This document shows positions 51,303 through 59,358 of a stretch of DNA of 64,000 nt, piece after piece. Position 1 is the stretch's first letter. Each line of letters starts with the position of its first letter. The notes under the pieces are model-generated. The model was not told the DNA's origin, made no database searches, and saw only the letters and a list, made by a program, of their open reading frames with translations. Made by a program: the position numbers and the translations under genes. This DNA comes from Paenacidovorax monticola (GTDB taxonomy: Bacteria; Pseudomonadota; Gammaproteobacteria; Burkholderiales; Burkholderiaceae_C): positions 806,001-870,000 of the forward strand of contig NZ_CP060790.1 in NCBI RefSeq assembly GCF_014489595.1, written 5' to 3'.

Positions 51303-52079
51303 TCACACGGCGAGGAAGCCGCCGTCCACCGGCAGCGTGACGCCGGTGATGTAGCGCGCCATGTCCGAGGCGAGGAAGATCACGGGGCCGACCAGGTCCT
51401 CGGTCTCGCCCACGCGGCCCATCGGGATGCGCGCCATGAACGATTCGAGGCGGCTGGGGTCTTCGCGCGTGGCGGCGGTCATGGGGGTGGCGATCACGCC
51501 CGGTGCGAGCGCGTTGACGCGCACGCCGTGCGGCGCCAGCTCGGCCGCGAGCGACTGCGTGAACATCTTGATCGCGCCCTTGGAGGGCGAGTAGCCCAGG
51601 CTCGCGGCCTGGCCCGCGTAGGCGGCAATGGAGGCGAGGTTGACGATGCAGCCGCGCGTGGCGCGGATGGCCGGCAGCCAGGCGTGGGTGACGTTGAAGG
51701 TGCCGTGCACGTTCACGTCGATCGTCTTCTTCCAGTTGTCGGCTGCGTGGGCGCTCTGGGTGTTCTCGCGGATGATGATGCCCGCGTTGTTGACCAGCAG
51801 GTCGACCGCGCCGATCTCGGCGCCGACGCGTGCGGCCAGTGCCTGGCAGGCCTCGGCCGAGGTCACGTCCAGCGTGAAGGCCCAGGCCGTGCCGCCCGCG
51901 GCGCGCACCTGCGCGGCGGTCTCTTCCACGGTGGCGGCGTTCATGTCGGTGGCGATCACGCGCGCACCGGCCTGCGCCAGGCCCAGCGCGAGCGCGCGGC
52001 CGTTGCCCTGGCCCGCGCCCGTGATCAGCGCGAGCCGGCCTTCCAGCAGGCGCGGTGCGACGGTGGTGGGGAATGTCAT
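51303..52079 (-). CDS. Short-chain dehydrogenase/reductase
   Basis: A 258-residue classical SDR. Cofactor motif GAGQGNGR, DMNA after the second strand (NAD preference), NNAG, the catalytic serine in NLASIAAYAG, and the Tyr-Lys pair in YSPSKGAIKM are all present. It ends in ITGVTLPVDGGFLAV. It oxidises or reduces a secondary alcohol or ketone. Because it lies between the FAD dehydrogenase and the ABC transporter genes, it probably acts on the same imported compound. Confidence 0.92.
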   Translation of the reverse strand: MTFPTTVAPRLLEGRLALITGAGQGNGRALALGLAQAGARVIATDMNAATVEETAAQVRAAGGTAWAFTLDVTSAEACQALAARVGAEIGAVDLLVNNAGIIIRENTQSAHAADNWKKTIDVNVHGTFNVTHAWLPAIRATRGCIVNLASIAAYAGQAASLGYSPSKGAIKMFTQSLAAELAPHGVRVNALAPGVIATPMTAATREDPSRLESFMARIPMGRVGETEDLVGPVIFLASDMARYITGVTLPVDGGFLAV

Positions 52080-52102
52080 CGTGTCTCCGGATGCGGCGTG
52101 GT

Positions 52103-53854
52103 TCAGGCGTGCAGCGCGGCTTCGCGCTGCGGCGTGGGCTGGGCGGCCGGGCGCGCGGCCTTGGCCGCCGCGAGCTGCATGCCGGCCACGTAGCCGAAGG
52201 TGAGGGCCGGGCCCAGCGTGATGCCCGCGCCGGGGTAGTTGCCGCCCATGATGCTGGCCGCGTCGTTGCCCACCGCGTACAGGCCGGGGATGGGACGGCG
52301 CTCGGCGTCGAGCACGCGGGTCTGCGCGTCGGTCACGAGGCCCGCGAAGGTGCCGATGTCGCCCACCACGAGCTTGATGGCGTAGTACGGCCCGTGCTCC
52401 AGCGGCGCCACGCAGGGGTTGGGCGTGACGAGCGCGTCGCCCTGGTAGCGGTTGTAGGCCTTGCTGCCCTTGCCGAAGGCCGGGTCTTCGCCGCGCCGCG
52501 CACCCTGGTTGAACTCGGTCACGGTGGCTTCGAGCGTCTGCGGGTCCACGCCGATCTGCCGCGCCAGCTCGGCCACGGTGCTGCCGCGCTTCAGGTAGCC
52601 GCTCTTGAGATGGCGTCCAATGGGCAGAGGGAAGGGGGCCACGCAGCCCAGGCCGTAGCTGCGCAGCGCCTTGTGGTCGCACAGCAGCCAGGCGCTGACC
52701 TCGGGCTCGCCCCGGCAGGCCGCGACCATGGCCTGCACGAAGTCGTGGTACGAGTTGCCTTCGTTCGCGAAGCGGCGTCCCTGGCGCGTCACGGCGATCA
52801 CACCGGGCTTGGCGCGGTCGATGAAGTGGGGCATCACGCCCTTCGATCCGTCGGGGCGGGTGGTCACCGAGGTGGGCACCCATGCCGCCGCGTGGGGAAT
52901 GGTGCCGTCCACGCGGCCGCCCACCGATTCGGCCAGGCGCAGGCCGTCGCCGGTGTTGGTGGAGGGGGAGGGCGAGAAGTGTTCCTTGCCCGTGGGGGCG
53001 TGCGGGAACAGCGCCTTGCGCCGCTCCACGTCGTACGGAAAGCCGCCGCAGGCCAGTACCACGCCCACCGTGGCCTGCACCTGGACCTTGCGGCCCTCGC
53101 GCAGCACCTCGGCGCCGCGCACGCCCGTGGCGTCGGTCACGAGCCGCGTGACGGGGGAGGACAGCCACACGGGAATGTCCAGGTCCATGCCGGCCTTGGC
53201 CAGGCGTCCCGCGAGCGCGTTGCCGTTGGTCAGCGTCATGCCGCGGCCGTGGCGCAGCACGTCGAGGAAGTGGCGGCCCAGCCGCTTGGTCACGTAGGCG
53301 AAGGAGGCGGGCGACTTGAAGGCCCGCATGAAGTGTTTGATCTCGGCGCCCGAGCCCAGCATCATGCCGAACACCGTCAGCTCTGGCAGCGCGGGGGCGA
53401 GCTGGCGGATGCGCGGGCCCAGTTCGCGGCCGTCGAAGGGGCGCGTCACCATCGAGCGCCCGCCGCTCTGGCCGCCCACGGCCTCGGCGTGGTAGTCGGG
53501 GAACACGGGCGGCATGTCGAACTGCACGCAGGTGCTCTGCGTGAAGAAGTCGATGGCCTTGGGGCCGTTGGCGAGGAAAGCGTCCACGCGGGCCTCGTCG
53601 AAGTGCGTCGTCGTCTCGTGCCGCAGGTAGTCCTTGGCGGCCCCTGCGGGTTCATGGATGCCCTGCTCGGTCGCCAGCCGCGTGCCCGGGATCCAGAGCC
53701 AGCCGCCCGAGCGCGCCGTGGTGCCGCCATAGCGCGCCTCCTTTTCCACCACCAGCACCTTGAGGCCCTGCGAGGCCGCCGTGATGGCCGTCGCCATGCC
53801 GGATGCCCCGGTACCCACCACCAGCACGTCGACCGTGATCTGTTCTTGCGTCAT
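52103..53854 (-). CDS. FAD-dependent dehydrogenase, 3-ketosteroid/fumarate-reductase family
   Basis: A 583-residue flavoprotein. The dinucleotide-binding motif is VLVVGTGASGMATAITAASQ, followed by EKEARYGGTTARSGGWLW. Near the C-terminus GLYAVGNDAASIMGGNYPGA and GITLGPALTFGYVAG close the FAD site. The layout matches 3-ketosteroid delta-1-dehydrogenases and fumarate-reductase-like flavoproteins. It likely introduces a double bond next to a carbonyl group. No steroid ring-cleavage genes are present in the window, so a steroid substrate is not proven. The ATG at 53854 was chosen because the upstream extension overlaps the regulatory region. It is the first gene of the cluster, divergent from the IclR-type regulator. 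Confidence 0.9.
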   Translation of the reverse strand: MTQEQITVDVLVVGTGASGMATAITAASQGLKVLVVEKEARYGGTTARSGGWLWIPGTRLATEQGIHEPAGAAKDYLRHETTTHFDEARVDAFLANGPKAIDFFTQSTCVQFDMPPVFPDYHAEAVGGQSGGRSMVTRPFDGRELGPRIRQLAPALPELTVFGMMLGSGAEIKHFMRAFKSPASFAYVTKRLGRHFLDVLRHGRGMTLTNGNALAGRLAKAGMDLDIPVWLSSPVTRLVTDATGVRGAEVLREGRKVQVQATVGVVLACGGFPYDVERRKALFPHAPTGKEHFSPSPSTNTGDGLRLAESVGGRVDGTIPHAAAWVPTSVTTRPDGSKGVMPHFIDRAKPGVIAVTRQGRRFANEGNSYHDFVQAMVAACRGEPEVSAWLLCDHKALRSYGLGCVAPFPLPIGRHLKSGYLKRGSTVAELARQIGVDPQTLEATVTEFNQGARRGEDPAFGKGSKAYNRYQGDALVTPNPCVAPLEHGPYYAIKLVVGDIGTFAGLVTDAQTRVLDAERRPIPGLYAVGNDAASIMGGNYPGAGITLGPALTFGYVAGMQLAAAKAARPAAQPTPQREAALHA

Positions 53855-53941
53855 TCCTTGTGTCTCCAACGTCGATTCGACTTGCATGCATTGTGGAACC
53901 ATCATCTGATAATTGTCAATGAGTTTGATAATATCGATGTG

Positions 53942-53956
53942 TACGATTAGATCGTA
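53942..53956. promoter_or_regulatory. Candidate operator between FAD dehydrogenase and IclR-type genes
   Basis: A perfect dyad, TACGAT-TAG-ATCGTA, in the AT-rich divergent promoter region. A second near-palindrome (TGATAATTGTCA) lies about 35 bases to its left. The IclR-type regulator encoded next to it is the obvious candidate to bind here. Assignment is by position only. Confidence 0.5.
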
Positions 53957-54023
53957 TGCATCCATCTATGTCATGGAAAACCCTTATGGATACACTTGCG
54001 TACCCACACACCTCAGATCCCCC

Positions 54024-54803
54024 ATGGAAAAGAACCGGCGCGGCATCCAATCGGTCGAGATCGGCAGCGCGCTGCTGCTGGAGCTCGCGCGGCACGTGCG
54101 CCCCATCGCGCTCAAGGACCTTGCCAAGGCGGCGGGCATGACGGCGGGCAAGGCCCATCCGTACATGGTGAGTTTTCTCAAGGTGGGTTTCGTGACGCAG
54201 ACCGACGCGGGCCACTACGAGCTGGGCCCGCTGGCGCTGCAGCTTGGCCTGGCGCGGCTGCAGCGGCTCGACCCGGTGAAGGAGGCCTCGCAGTTCATCG
54301 AGGCCCTGGCCGAGGAAACGGGCCAGAGCGTGGCCGTGGCCGTGTGGGGTAACCTGGGCCCCACCATCGTGCGGCTGGAAGAGCCCATCGAGCCGCTGCA
54401 CGTGAACCTGCGCACCGGCACCGTGATGTCGCTGGCCAACACGGCCACGGGGCGCCTGTTCGCGGCCTACCTGCCGCCCAAGGTGGTGGAGAAGATGCTG
54501 CAGGACGAGTTGGCGCGCCAGAGCGTGAGCGATGGCGCCCACCCGCCCGTCACGCCCGAGGCCATCGAGGCCGCGCTGGCGGAGACGCGGCGCCACGGCC
54601 TGTCGCGCACGCTGGGCCAGCCCATTCCGGGCATCGACGCGCTGTGCGCGCCCGTGTTCGATTCGGCCGGCCACCTGGTGCTGGGCCTGCTGGTCATGGG
54701 GCCTGCGGCCACCTTCGACAGCAGCTGGGACGGCAAGGTGGCGGTGCCCCTGCGGCAGTGCGCGCTCAGCGTGTCGCGCCGCATCGGCTACCAGGGCGGC
54801 TAA
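54024..54803 (+). CDS. IclR-family transcriptional regulator
   Basis: A 259-residue IclR regulator. The winged helix begins QSVEIGSALLLELARHVRPI and contains LKDLAKAAGMTAGKAHPYMV. The effector domain has VAVAVWGNLGPTIVRLEE, LANTATGRLFAAYLPP and the final ALCAPVFDSAGHLVLGLLVMG. It is divergent from the FAD dehydrogenase gene and probably controls the whole cluster to 42.7 kb. The start is uncertain: ATG 53973 and ATG 54024 are in frame, and 54024 (MEKNRRGIQ) is closer to the family start. Confidence 0.88.
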   Translation: MEKNRRGIQSVEIGSALLLELARHVRPIALKDLAKAAGMTAGKAHPYMVSFLKVGFVTQTDAGHYELGPLALQLGLARLQRLDPVKEASQFIEALAEETGQSVAVAVWGNLGPTIVRLEEPIEPLHVNLRTGTVMSLANTATGRLFAAYLPPKVVEKMLQDELARQSVSDGAHPPVTPEAIEAALAETRRHGLSRTLGQPIPGIDALCAPVFDSAGHLVLGLLVMGPAATFDSSWDGKVAVPLRQCALSVSRRIGYQGG

Positions 54804-54849
54804 CGCCTGCGGCTGCGGCGATCCCTGCCGCGCACGCCCGGGGTCGCCC

Positions 54850-54874
54850 AAAAAAAAGCCGGCGCGGGGCCGGC
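54850..54874 (-). terminator. Rho-independent terminator of trpB
   Basis: On the minus strand, GCCGGC, a five-base loop, GCCGGC, then eight T residues. It lies 23 bases after the trpB stop. Confidence 0.88.
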
Positions 54875-54896
54875 ACGGTGAGGCGGTGGCGGCGGC

Positions 54897-56078
54897 TCAG
54901 AGCCCTAGCACCTTGGCCACGTAGTCCGCGTCCTTGTCGCCCCGGCCCGAGAGGTTCACCAGGATGTGCTGGTCCTTCGCCAGCGTGGGCGCCAGGCGCA
55001 TGGCCCAGGCCACGGCATGGGCGCTTTCCAGCGCGGGGATGATGCCTTCCACGCGCGAGAGCTGCATGAAAGCGTCGAGGCATTCCTTGTCGGTCACGGC
55101 CTCGTACTGCACGCGGCCGATGTCCTTGAGGTAGCTGTGCTGCGGCCCCACGCCGGGGTAGTCCAGGCCCGAGGCGATGCTGTGCACGGCGGCGGGCGTG
55201 CCGTCGGCGTTCTCCAGCACGTAGCACTTCATGCCGTGGATTTCTCCGGGCTTGCCCATGCTGAGCGTGGCCGCGTGGCGGCCGGGCTTGTCGGTGCCTT
55301 CGCCCGAGGGTTCCACGCCCACCAGCTTCACGCCGGCGTCATTCAGGAAGGCGGTGAACATGCCCATGGCGTTGGAGCCGCCGCCCACGCAGGCGGCCAC
55401 GTAGTCGGGCAGGCGGCCGTGCCTGGCCTGGAACTGCTCGCGCGCCTCGCGGCCGATGATGCTCTGGAAGTCGCGCACCATCATCGGGAACGGGTGCGGG
55501 CCCACCACCGAGCCGATGGCGTAGAGGTAGTCGGTGGGGTTGGTGAGGTACTCCTCGAAGGCGCTGTCCACGGCCTCCTTCAGCGTGGCCGCGCCGCGCG
55601 TCACGGGCACCAGCTTGCAGCCCAGGATACGCATCTTGGTGACGTTGGGGTGTTCCTTCTCGATGTCCACCTGGCCCATGTGGATCTCGCACGGAATGCC
55701 CACCAGCGCGCAGGCCGTGGCCAGCGCCACGCCATGCTGGCCCGCGCCCGTCTCGGCAATGACCTTCTTCTTGCCCATGAACTTGGCCAGCAGGGCTTCG
55801 CCCAGGCAGTGGTTGATCTTGTGCGCGCCGGTGTGGTTCAGGTCCTCGCGCTTGAGGTGGATCTGGGCGCCGCCGAGCTGGGCCGACAGGCGCCGGGCGT
55901 GGAAGATGGGGCTGGGCCGGCCCACATAGTCGGCGAACAGCTGGGCCAGCTCTTGCTGGAAGTCCTCGCGCTGCGTGATCTCGGCGTAGGCGGTGTTGAT
56001 GTCGTCCATGGCCTGCTTGAGATGCGGCGGCACCAGCTGGCCACCGTAGGGGCCGAAGAAGCCGGCGGTGTCGGGCAT
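54897..56078 (-). CDS. trpB: Tryptophan synthase beta subunit (TrpB)
   Basis: A 393-residue TrpB. The PLP lysine is in [17 protein letters not shown]. The phosphate-binding [10 protein letters not shown] and the [17 protein letters not shown] segments are intact, and the N-terminal [15 protein letters not shown] is typical of TrpB1 enzymes. It condenses indole and serine to tryptophan. No trpA, trpF or other trp gene is adjacent, so it stands alone with its own terminator. It may be a second trpB acting as an indole-salvage enzyme, or the only one in a split pathway. The ATG at 56078 was chosen because the upstream frame runs through a dispersed repeat, although no clear ribosome site was found. 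Confidence 0.92.
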   Translation of the reverse strand: MPDTAGFFGPYGGQLVPPHLKQAMDDINTAYAEITQREDFQQELAQLFADYVGRPSPIFHARRLSAQLGGAQIHLKREDLNHTGAHKINHCLGEALLAKFMGKKKVIAETGAGQHGVALATACALVGIPCEIHMGQVDIEKEHPNVTKMRILGCKLVPVTRGAATLKEAVDSAFEEYLTNPTDYLYAIGSVVGPHPFPMMVRDFQSIIGREAREQFQARHGRLPDYVAACVGGGSNAMGMFTAFLNDAGVKLVGVEPSGEGTDKPGRHAATLSMGKPGEIHGMKCYVLENADGTPAAVHSIASGLDYPGVGPQHSYLKDIGRVQYEAVTDKECLDAFMQLSRVEGIIPALESAHAVAWAMRLAPTLAKDQHILVNLSGRGDKDADYVAKVLGL

Positions 56079-56140
56079 GGGGGCGAAGGGGGCATGGTCG
56101 TCATGGCGATGGGATCTCCTGGAGTGGTGATTGCAACCAA

Positions 56141-56185
56141 TTTGATAGCTGCAGGCGCTTTCTGGATGAGCGCTGAAGGCCATTC
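56141..56185. repeat. Dispersed Comamonadaceae-type repeat upstream of trpB
   Basis: A 45-base element starting TTTGATAGCTGCAGGCGCTT, with AGCGCTGAAGGCC after a short gap. The inner arms GCGCT and AGCGC can form a small hairpin. I recognise the GATAGCTGC...GCGCTT...AGCGCT...AGGCCA pattern from many Acidovorax-group genomes. That recognition is from memory and was not searched. It lies in the trpB leader. Confidence 0.65.
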
Positions 56186-56209
56186 ATCCTAACCGGGATG
56201 GGCTGGAAG

Positions 56210-56246
56210 AAAAACGGGCGCCGCGACAGCCTTGCCGCAGCGCCCG
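56210..56246 (-). terminator. Rho-independent terminator of the mms operon
   Basis: On the minus strand, CGGGCGCTGCG pairs with CGCGGCGCCCG (one mismatch) and is followed by five T residues. It lies 29 bases after the mmsB stop and closes the valine operon. Confidence 0.85.
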
Positions 56247-56274
56247 CTTCAGGTGGCTGGGGTGATGGCGTCCA

Positions 56275-57171
56275 TCAGCCCTTCTTCTGCAGCATCTTGA
56301 TGACGCTGGAGAAGTCTTCCCCGCCGTGCCCGGCGATGCTGTGCGCGGCGTAGATCGCGCGCGCCAGGCCGCCCAGCGGGGTGCTGGCCTTGGTGGCCAT
56401 GGCGTTTTCCTGGGCCAGGCCCAGGTCCTTCAGCATGAGGTCGGTGCCGAAGCCGCCCGCGTAGCCCTTGCTGGCCGGGGCGTTCTCGTGCACGCCGGGG
56501 AAGGGGTTGTACTTTTCGAGCGCCCAGTTGCCGCCCGAGCTGCGGCGCATGATTTCGCTCAGCACCTTGGGGTCCAGCCCATTGGCCACACCCAGGGCGA
56601 TGGCCTCGCTGGTGCCCACCATCAGGATGCCCAGCAGCATGTTGTTGCAGATCTTGGCGGTCTGGCCCGCGCCCACGCTGCCGGCGTGGAAGATGTTGGC
56701 GCCCATTTTTTCGAGCAGGGGGCGGGCGCGCTCCAGGTGGGCGTCGCTGCCGCCCACCATGAAGGTGAGGGTGCCCGCGATGGCGCCGCCGGTGCCGCCC
56801 GAGACCGGCGCGTCGATGAAGGCGATGCCCGCAGCCTCGGCGGCCTTGGCCACCTTCTGGCTGGTGGCGGCGGCGATGGTGGAGCTGTCGATCACCAGCG
56901 CACCTTTGGCGATGGAAGCCAGCAGGCCCGGGCCATTGCCGTTGCCCAGGAACAGGCCTTCCACGTGCTGGCTGGCGGGCAGCATGGTCACGATGGCTTC
57001 GGCGCCCTGCACGGCGTCCTGCGCGCTGGCGGCCACAGCCACGCCCTCGGCCTGCACCTTGGCGCAGGCGTCCTTGTTCAGGTCGAACGCGGTGACGGCG
57101 TGGCCTGCCTTGTGCAGGTTGAGGGCCATGGGGCCGCCCATGTTGCCGAGGCCGATGAATGCGATCTTCAT
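56275..57171 (-). CDS. mmsB: 3-hydroxyisobutyrate dehydrogenase
   Basis: A 298-residue NAD-dependent 3-hydroxyisobutyrate dehydrogenase of valine degradation. The cofactor motif is IAFIGLGNMGGPMALNLHKAGH and the substrate signature is FIDAPVSGGTGGAIAGTLTFMVGG, quoted in part. The catalytic lysine segment is GAGQTAKICNNMLL. It oxidises 3-hydroxyisobutyrate to methylmalonate semialdehyde, the substrate of MmsA encoded at the head of the same operon. It is the last gene before a terminator. Confidence 0.95.
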   Translation of the reverse strand: MKIAFIGLGNMGGPMALNLHKAGHAVTAFDLNKDACAKVQAEGVAVAASAQDAVQGAEAIVTMLPASQHVEGLFLGNGNGPGLLASIAKGALVIDSSTIAAATSQKVAKAAEAAGIAFIDAPVSGGTGGAIAGTLTFMVGGSDAHLERARPLLEKMGANIFHAGSVGAGQTAKICNNMLLGILMVGTSEAIALGVANGLDPKVLSEIMRRSSGGNWALEKYNPFPGVHENAPASKGYAGGFGTDLMLKDLGLAQENAMATKASTPLGGLARAIYAAHSIAGHGGEDFSSVIKMLQKKG

Positions 57172-57238
57172 GTGTGTCTCCTGTGGGATGGTTTGGAATG
57201 GAAATGGGGGAGGGCGGCGGTGGCCTGCATGCCCGACT

Positions 57239-57661
57239 TCAGGTGCCGTCCTCGAAAATGCTGTGCCGCTTCCTGCCGGGCCTTGCGGGCTGGGCTGCGG
57301 CCCGGGGCTTGCGCTGCGGCGTGGCCTTGGCGCGCGGGTTGTAGGCCAGGGCCTCGTCAATCCAGTAGCGCCACTGCGCGCGCGTGGCGTAGCCGTTGGG
57401 CTCGATCCAGAAGTACCCCTGCATCTTGCCCTCGGGCGAGAGTTCGCGCGTGTTCTGCAGCTCCTGGAACTCCGCATGCCGCTCGGGCGGCAGGCGCACG
57501 AGCAGCTCGTCGTTCTTCACGCCGATGCAGAGCTTGCCGTCCACGAAGAAGCTGTAGCAGCCGAACAGGGTGCGCTCGTCCACGTCGGCGCGGTGCGCCA
57601 GGGCCGTGCGCACGGCGTCGATCAGGTGCAGCGTTTCGTCGGACAGCGGGCGGGCAGGCAT
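57239..57661 (-). CDS. TfoX N-terminal-domain protein
   Basis: A 140-residue protein with a TfoX/Sxy N-terminal-like domain. The family core is RTLFGCYSFFVDGKLCIGVKND, shown in part, followed by ELLVRLPPERHAEF and MQGYFWIEPNGYATRAQWRYWIDEAL. The C-terminal tail is basic and rich in Pro and Ala (RKPRAAAQPARPGRKRH). Full-length TfoX controls natural competence, but short stand-alone N-domain proteins have unclear roles. It lies within the valine operon between the acyl-CoA dehydrogenase and mmsB, an unusual place, and may simply be carried along. Confidence 0.83.
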   Translation of the reverse strand: MPARPLSDETLHLIDAVRTALAHRADVDERTLFGCYSFFVDGKLCIGVKNDELLVRLPPERHAEFQELQNTRELSPEGKMQGYFWIEPNGYATRAQWRYWIDEALAYNPRAKATPQRKPRAAAQPARPGRKRHSIFEDGT

Positions 57662-57701
57662 GGTCGGTGTGGAGTCGGCCTGTTGCGTAGGTGGGGCAGA
57701 C

Positions 57702-57725
57702 GCAAGCAGCTATCAAAAGCCTAGC
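57702..57725. repeat. Dispersed repeat fragment at the end of the acyl-CoA dehydrogenase gene
   Basis: GCAAGCAGCTATCAAAAGCC then TAGCG. It shares the AGCTATCAAA core with the elements at 29865 and 56141 and supplies the TAG stop codon of the acyl-CoA dehydrogenase gene (57721-57723). Confidence 0.55.
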
Positions 57726-58887
57726 GGATCACATCCGGCGCATCGCCGTCGAGCATGCGCCGCCCGATGATGACGCGCATGATCTCGTTCGTGCCTTCGA
57801 GGATCTGGTGCACGCGCGCGTCGCGCAGCAGGCGCTCCAGCGGGTATTCGCGGATATAGCCGTAGCCACCGTGCAGCTGCAGCGCCTCGTTCACCACGGT
57901 GAAGCCCGCGTCGGTGGCGAAGCGCTTGGCCATGGCGCAGTAGGTGCTGGCGTTGGGGTCGCCCGCGTCGAGCTTGCTCGCGGCCAGGCGCACCATCTGG
58001 CGCGCGGCGACGAGCTCGGTCGCCATGTCGGCCAGCTTGAACTGCAGCGCCTGGAAGCTGGCAATGGGCTTGCCGAACTGCTTGCGGTCCTGCATGTACT
58101 GCTGCGCCTGCGCGAGCGCGCCCTGGGCCGCGCCCACGGAGCAGGTGGCGATGTTGATGCGCCCGCCGTCCAGGCCCTTCATGGCGATCTTGAAGCCCTC
58201 GCCCTCGCGGCCCAGCAGGTGGTCGGCCGGGATGCGCACGTTGTCGAAGCTGATGGTGCGCGTGGGCTGGCTGTTCCAGCCCATCTTTTCCTCTTTCTTG
58301 CCATAGCTGATGCCCTGGGCATCGGCCGGCACGGCGAAGGCACTCACGCCGCCCGCGCCCGAGTTCGCGTCGCCCGTGCGGGCCATGAGCACCAGCACGT
58401 CGGTGCTGCCCGCACCGCTGATGAAGGCCTTGGCGCCATTGATCACGTACTCGTGGCCCACCAGTTCGGCGCGGGTCTTGAGCGAGGCCGCGTCCGAACC
58501 CGCGCCGGGCTCGGTCAGGCAGTAGCTGGCCAGCTTTTCGCCGGTGGTCAGCAGCGGGCCCCAGTGGTCGCGCACGGTGGGCTGGGCCCAGGTGCCGAGC
58601 ATCCAGGTCGCCATGTTGTGGATGGTGATGAAGGCCGTGGTCGAAGGGTCGACGGCCGCCAGCTCCTCGAACACCAGCGTGGCGTCGAGGCGGGGCAGGG
58701 CGAGGCCGCCCGCGCTCTCGGGCGCATACAGGCCGCAAAAGCCCAGCTCGCCCGCCTTGGCGATCGCCTCGCGCGGGAAGATGCCTTCGGCATCCCAGTG
58801 CGCGGCATGCGGCGCGAGTTCGGCGCGCGCGAAGTCGCGGGCCGTGGCGGCGAACGCGCGTTGTTCTTCGGTCAGCTCAAAGTCCAT
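57721..58887 (-). CDS. Acyl-CoA dehydrogenase, probable isobutyryl-CoA dehydrogenase
   Basis: A 388-residue FAD-dependent acyl-CoA dehydrogenase. FAD and substrate motifs are YCLTEPGAGSDAASLKTRA, EKMGWNSQPTRTISFDNVRI and GGRINIATCSVGAAQGAL. The C-terminal HQILEGTNEIMRVIIGRRML carries the catalytic glutamate. In an operon with mmsA and mmsB it should oxidise isobutyryl-CoA to methacrylyl-CoA in valine breakdown. Specificity is inferred from the neighbours. Its stop codon lies in a short dispersed repeat. Confidence 0.92.
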   Translation of the reverse strand: MDFELTEEQRAFAATARDFARAELAPHAAHWDAEGIFPREAIAKAGELGFCGLYAPESAGGLALPRLDATLVFEELAAVDPSTTAFITIHNMATWMLGTWAQPTVRDHWGPLLTTGEKLASYCLTEPGAGSDAASLKTRAELVGHEYVINGAKAFISGAGSTDVLVLMARTGDANSGAGGVSAFAVPADAQGISYGKKEEKMGWNSQPTRTISFDNVRIPADHLLGREGEGFKIAMKGLDGGRINIATCSVGAAQGALAQAQQYMQDRKQFGKPIASFQALQFKLADMATELVAARQMVRLAASKLDAGDPNASTYCAMAKRFATDAGFTVVNEALQLHGGYGYIREYPLERLLRDARVHQILEGTNEIMRVIIGRRMLDGDAPDVIR

Positions 58888-58938
58888 GGTGTCTCTTGGT
58901 GGTCGTTGTTCTTGTCGAAGGCGCGGCGGGTGGGGCCG

Positions 58939-59358
58939 CTAGGGCTTGGCCGGGGAGTCCGCGCTCAGCCAGCGCATGAGGCCCTGGCGGCGTGCCTGCG
59001 TTTCGGCGGTCAGGCATTCATGGTAAAGCCGGGGGCCTTCGGGCCGTTGCTCGGTGGCGCGCGTGGCCTGCTTGCAGCGCTGCACGCGTTCGCGCTGCCA
59101 GGCCGAATGCTCCTGGCGCAGCTGCGGGCGCTCGTGCGCGGCCAGGGCGCGCATCACGTCGCCGTAGAGCACGGCGATGGCGGTGTCGGCGGCCTGGTAG
59201 TCGCGCACGGCGCAGGCATTGGTCTCCTCCACCGTGCCGCCGGGGCGGCAGGCAGCGCCCGCCTGGGCCCATGCGCAAGGGCCGGCCATGGCCACGCCAC
59301 ACAGCAGAGCCGCGAGGGCCGCCGTGCGCAGCGCAGGCCGTGGGCGGCCCTGTTCCAT
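58939..59358 (-). CDS. LprI/DUF1311-like exported protein
   Basis: A 139-residue exported protein. A signal peptide (ALRTAALAALLCGVAMAGPCAWA) precedes a small helical domain with paired cysteines: AACRPGG, TNACAVRDYQAADTAI, QRCKQATRA and HECLTAET. This Cys pattern is that of the LprI/DUF1311 family, some members of which inhibit lysozyme. Its ATG overlaps the mmsA stop by one base (TGATG), so it is co-translated with a catabolic gene despite an unrelated-looking role. Confidence 0.8.
   Translation of the reverse strand: MEQGRPRPALRTAALAALLCGVAMAGPCAWAQAGAACRPGGTVEETNACAVRDYQAADTAIAVLYGDVMRALAAHERPQLRQEHSAWQRERVQRCKQATRATEQRPEGPRLYHECLTAETQARRQGLMRWLSADSPAKP

Noticed and set aside
49000..51354. 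A plus-strand open frame of 784 codons
   Set aside because: It mirrors livH and the binding-protein gene; no ribosome site or family motif.
52103..53854. Firm call of 3-ketosteroid dehydrogenase
   Set aside because: The fold matches, but no steroid-specific companion genes are present, so only the broader flavoprotein family is claimed.
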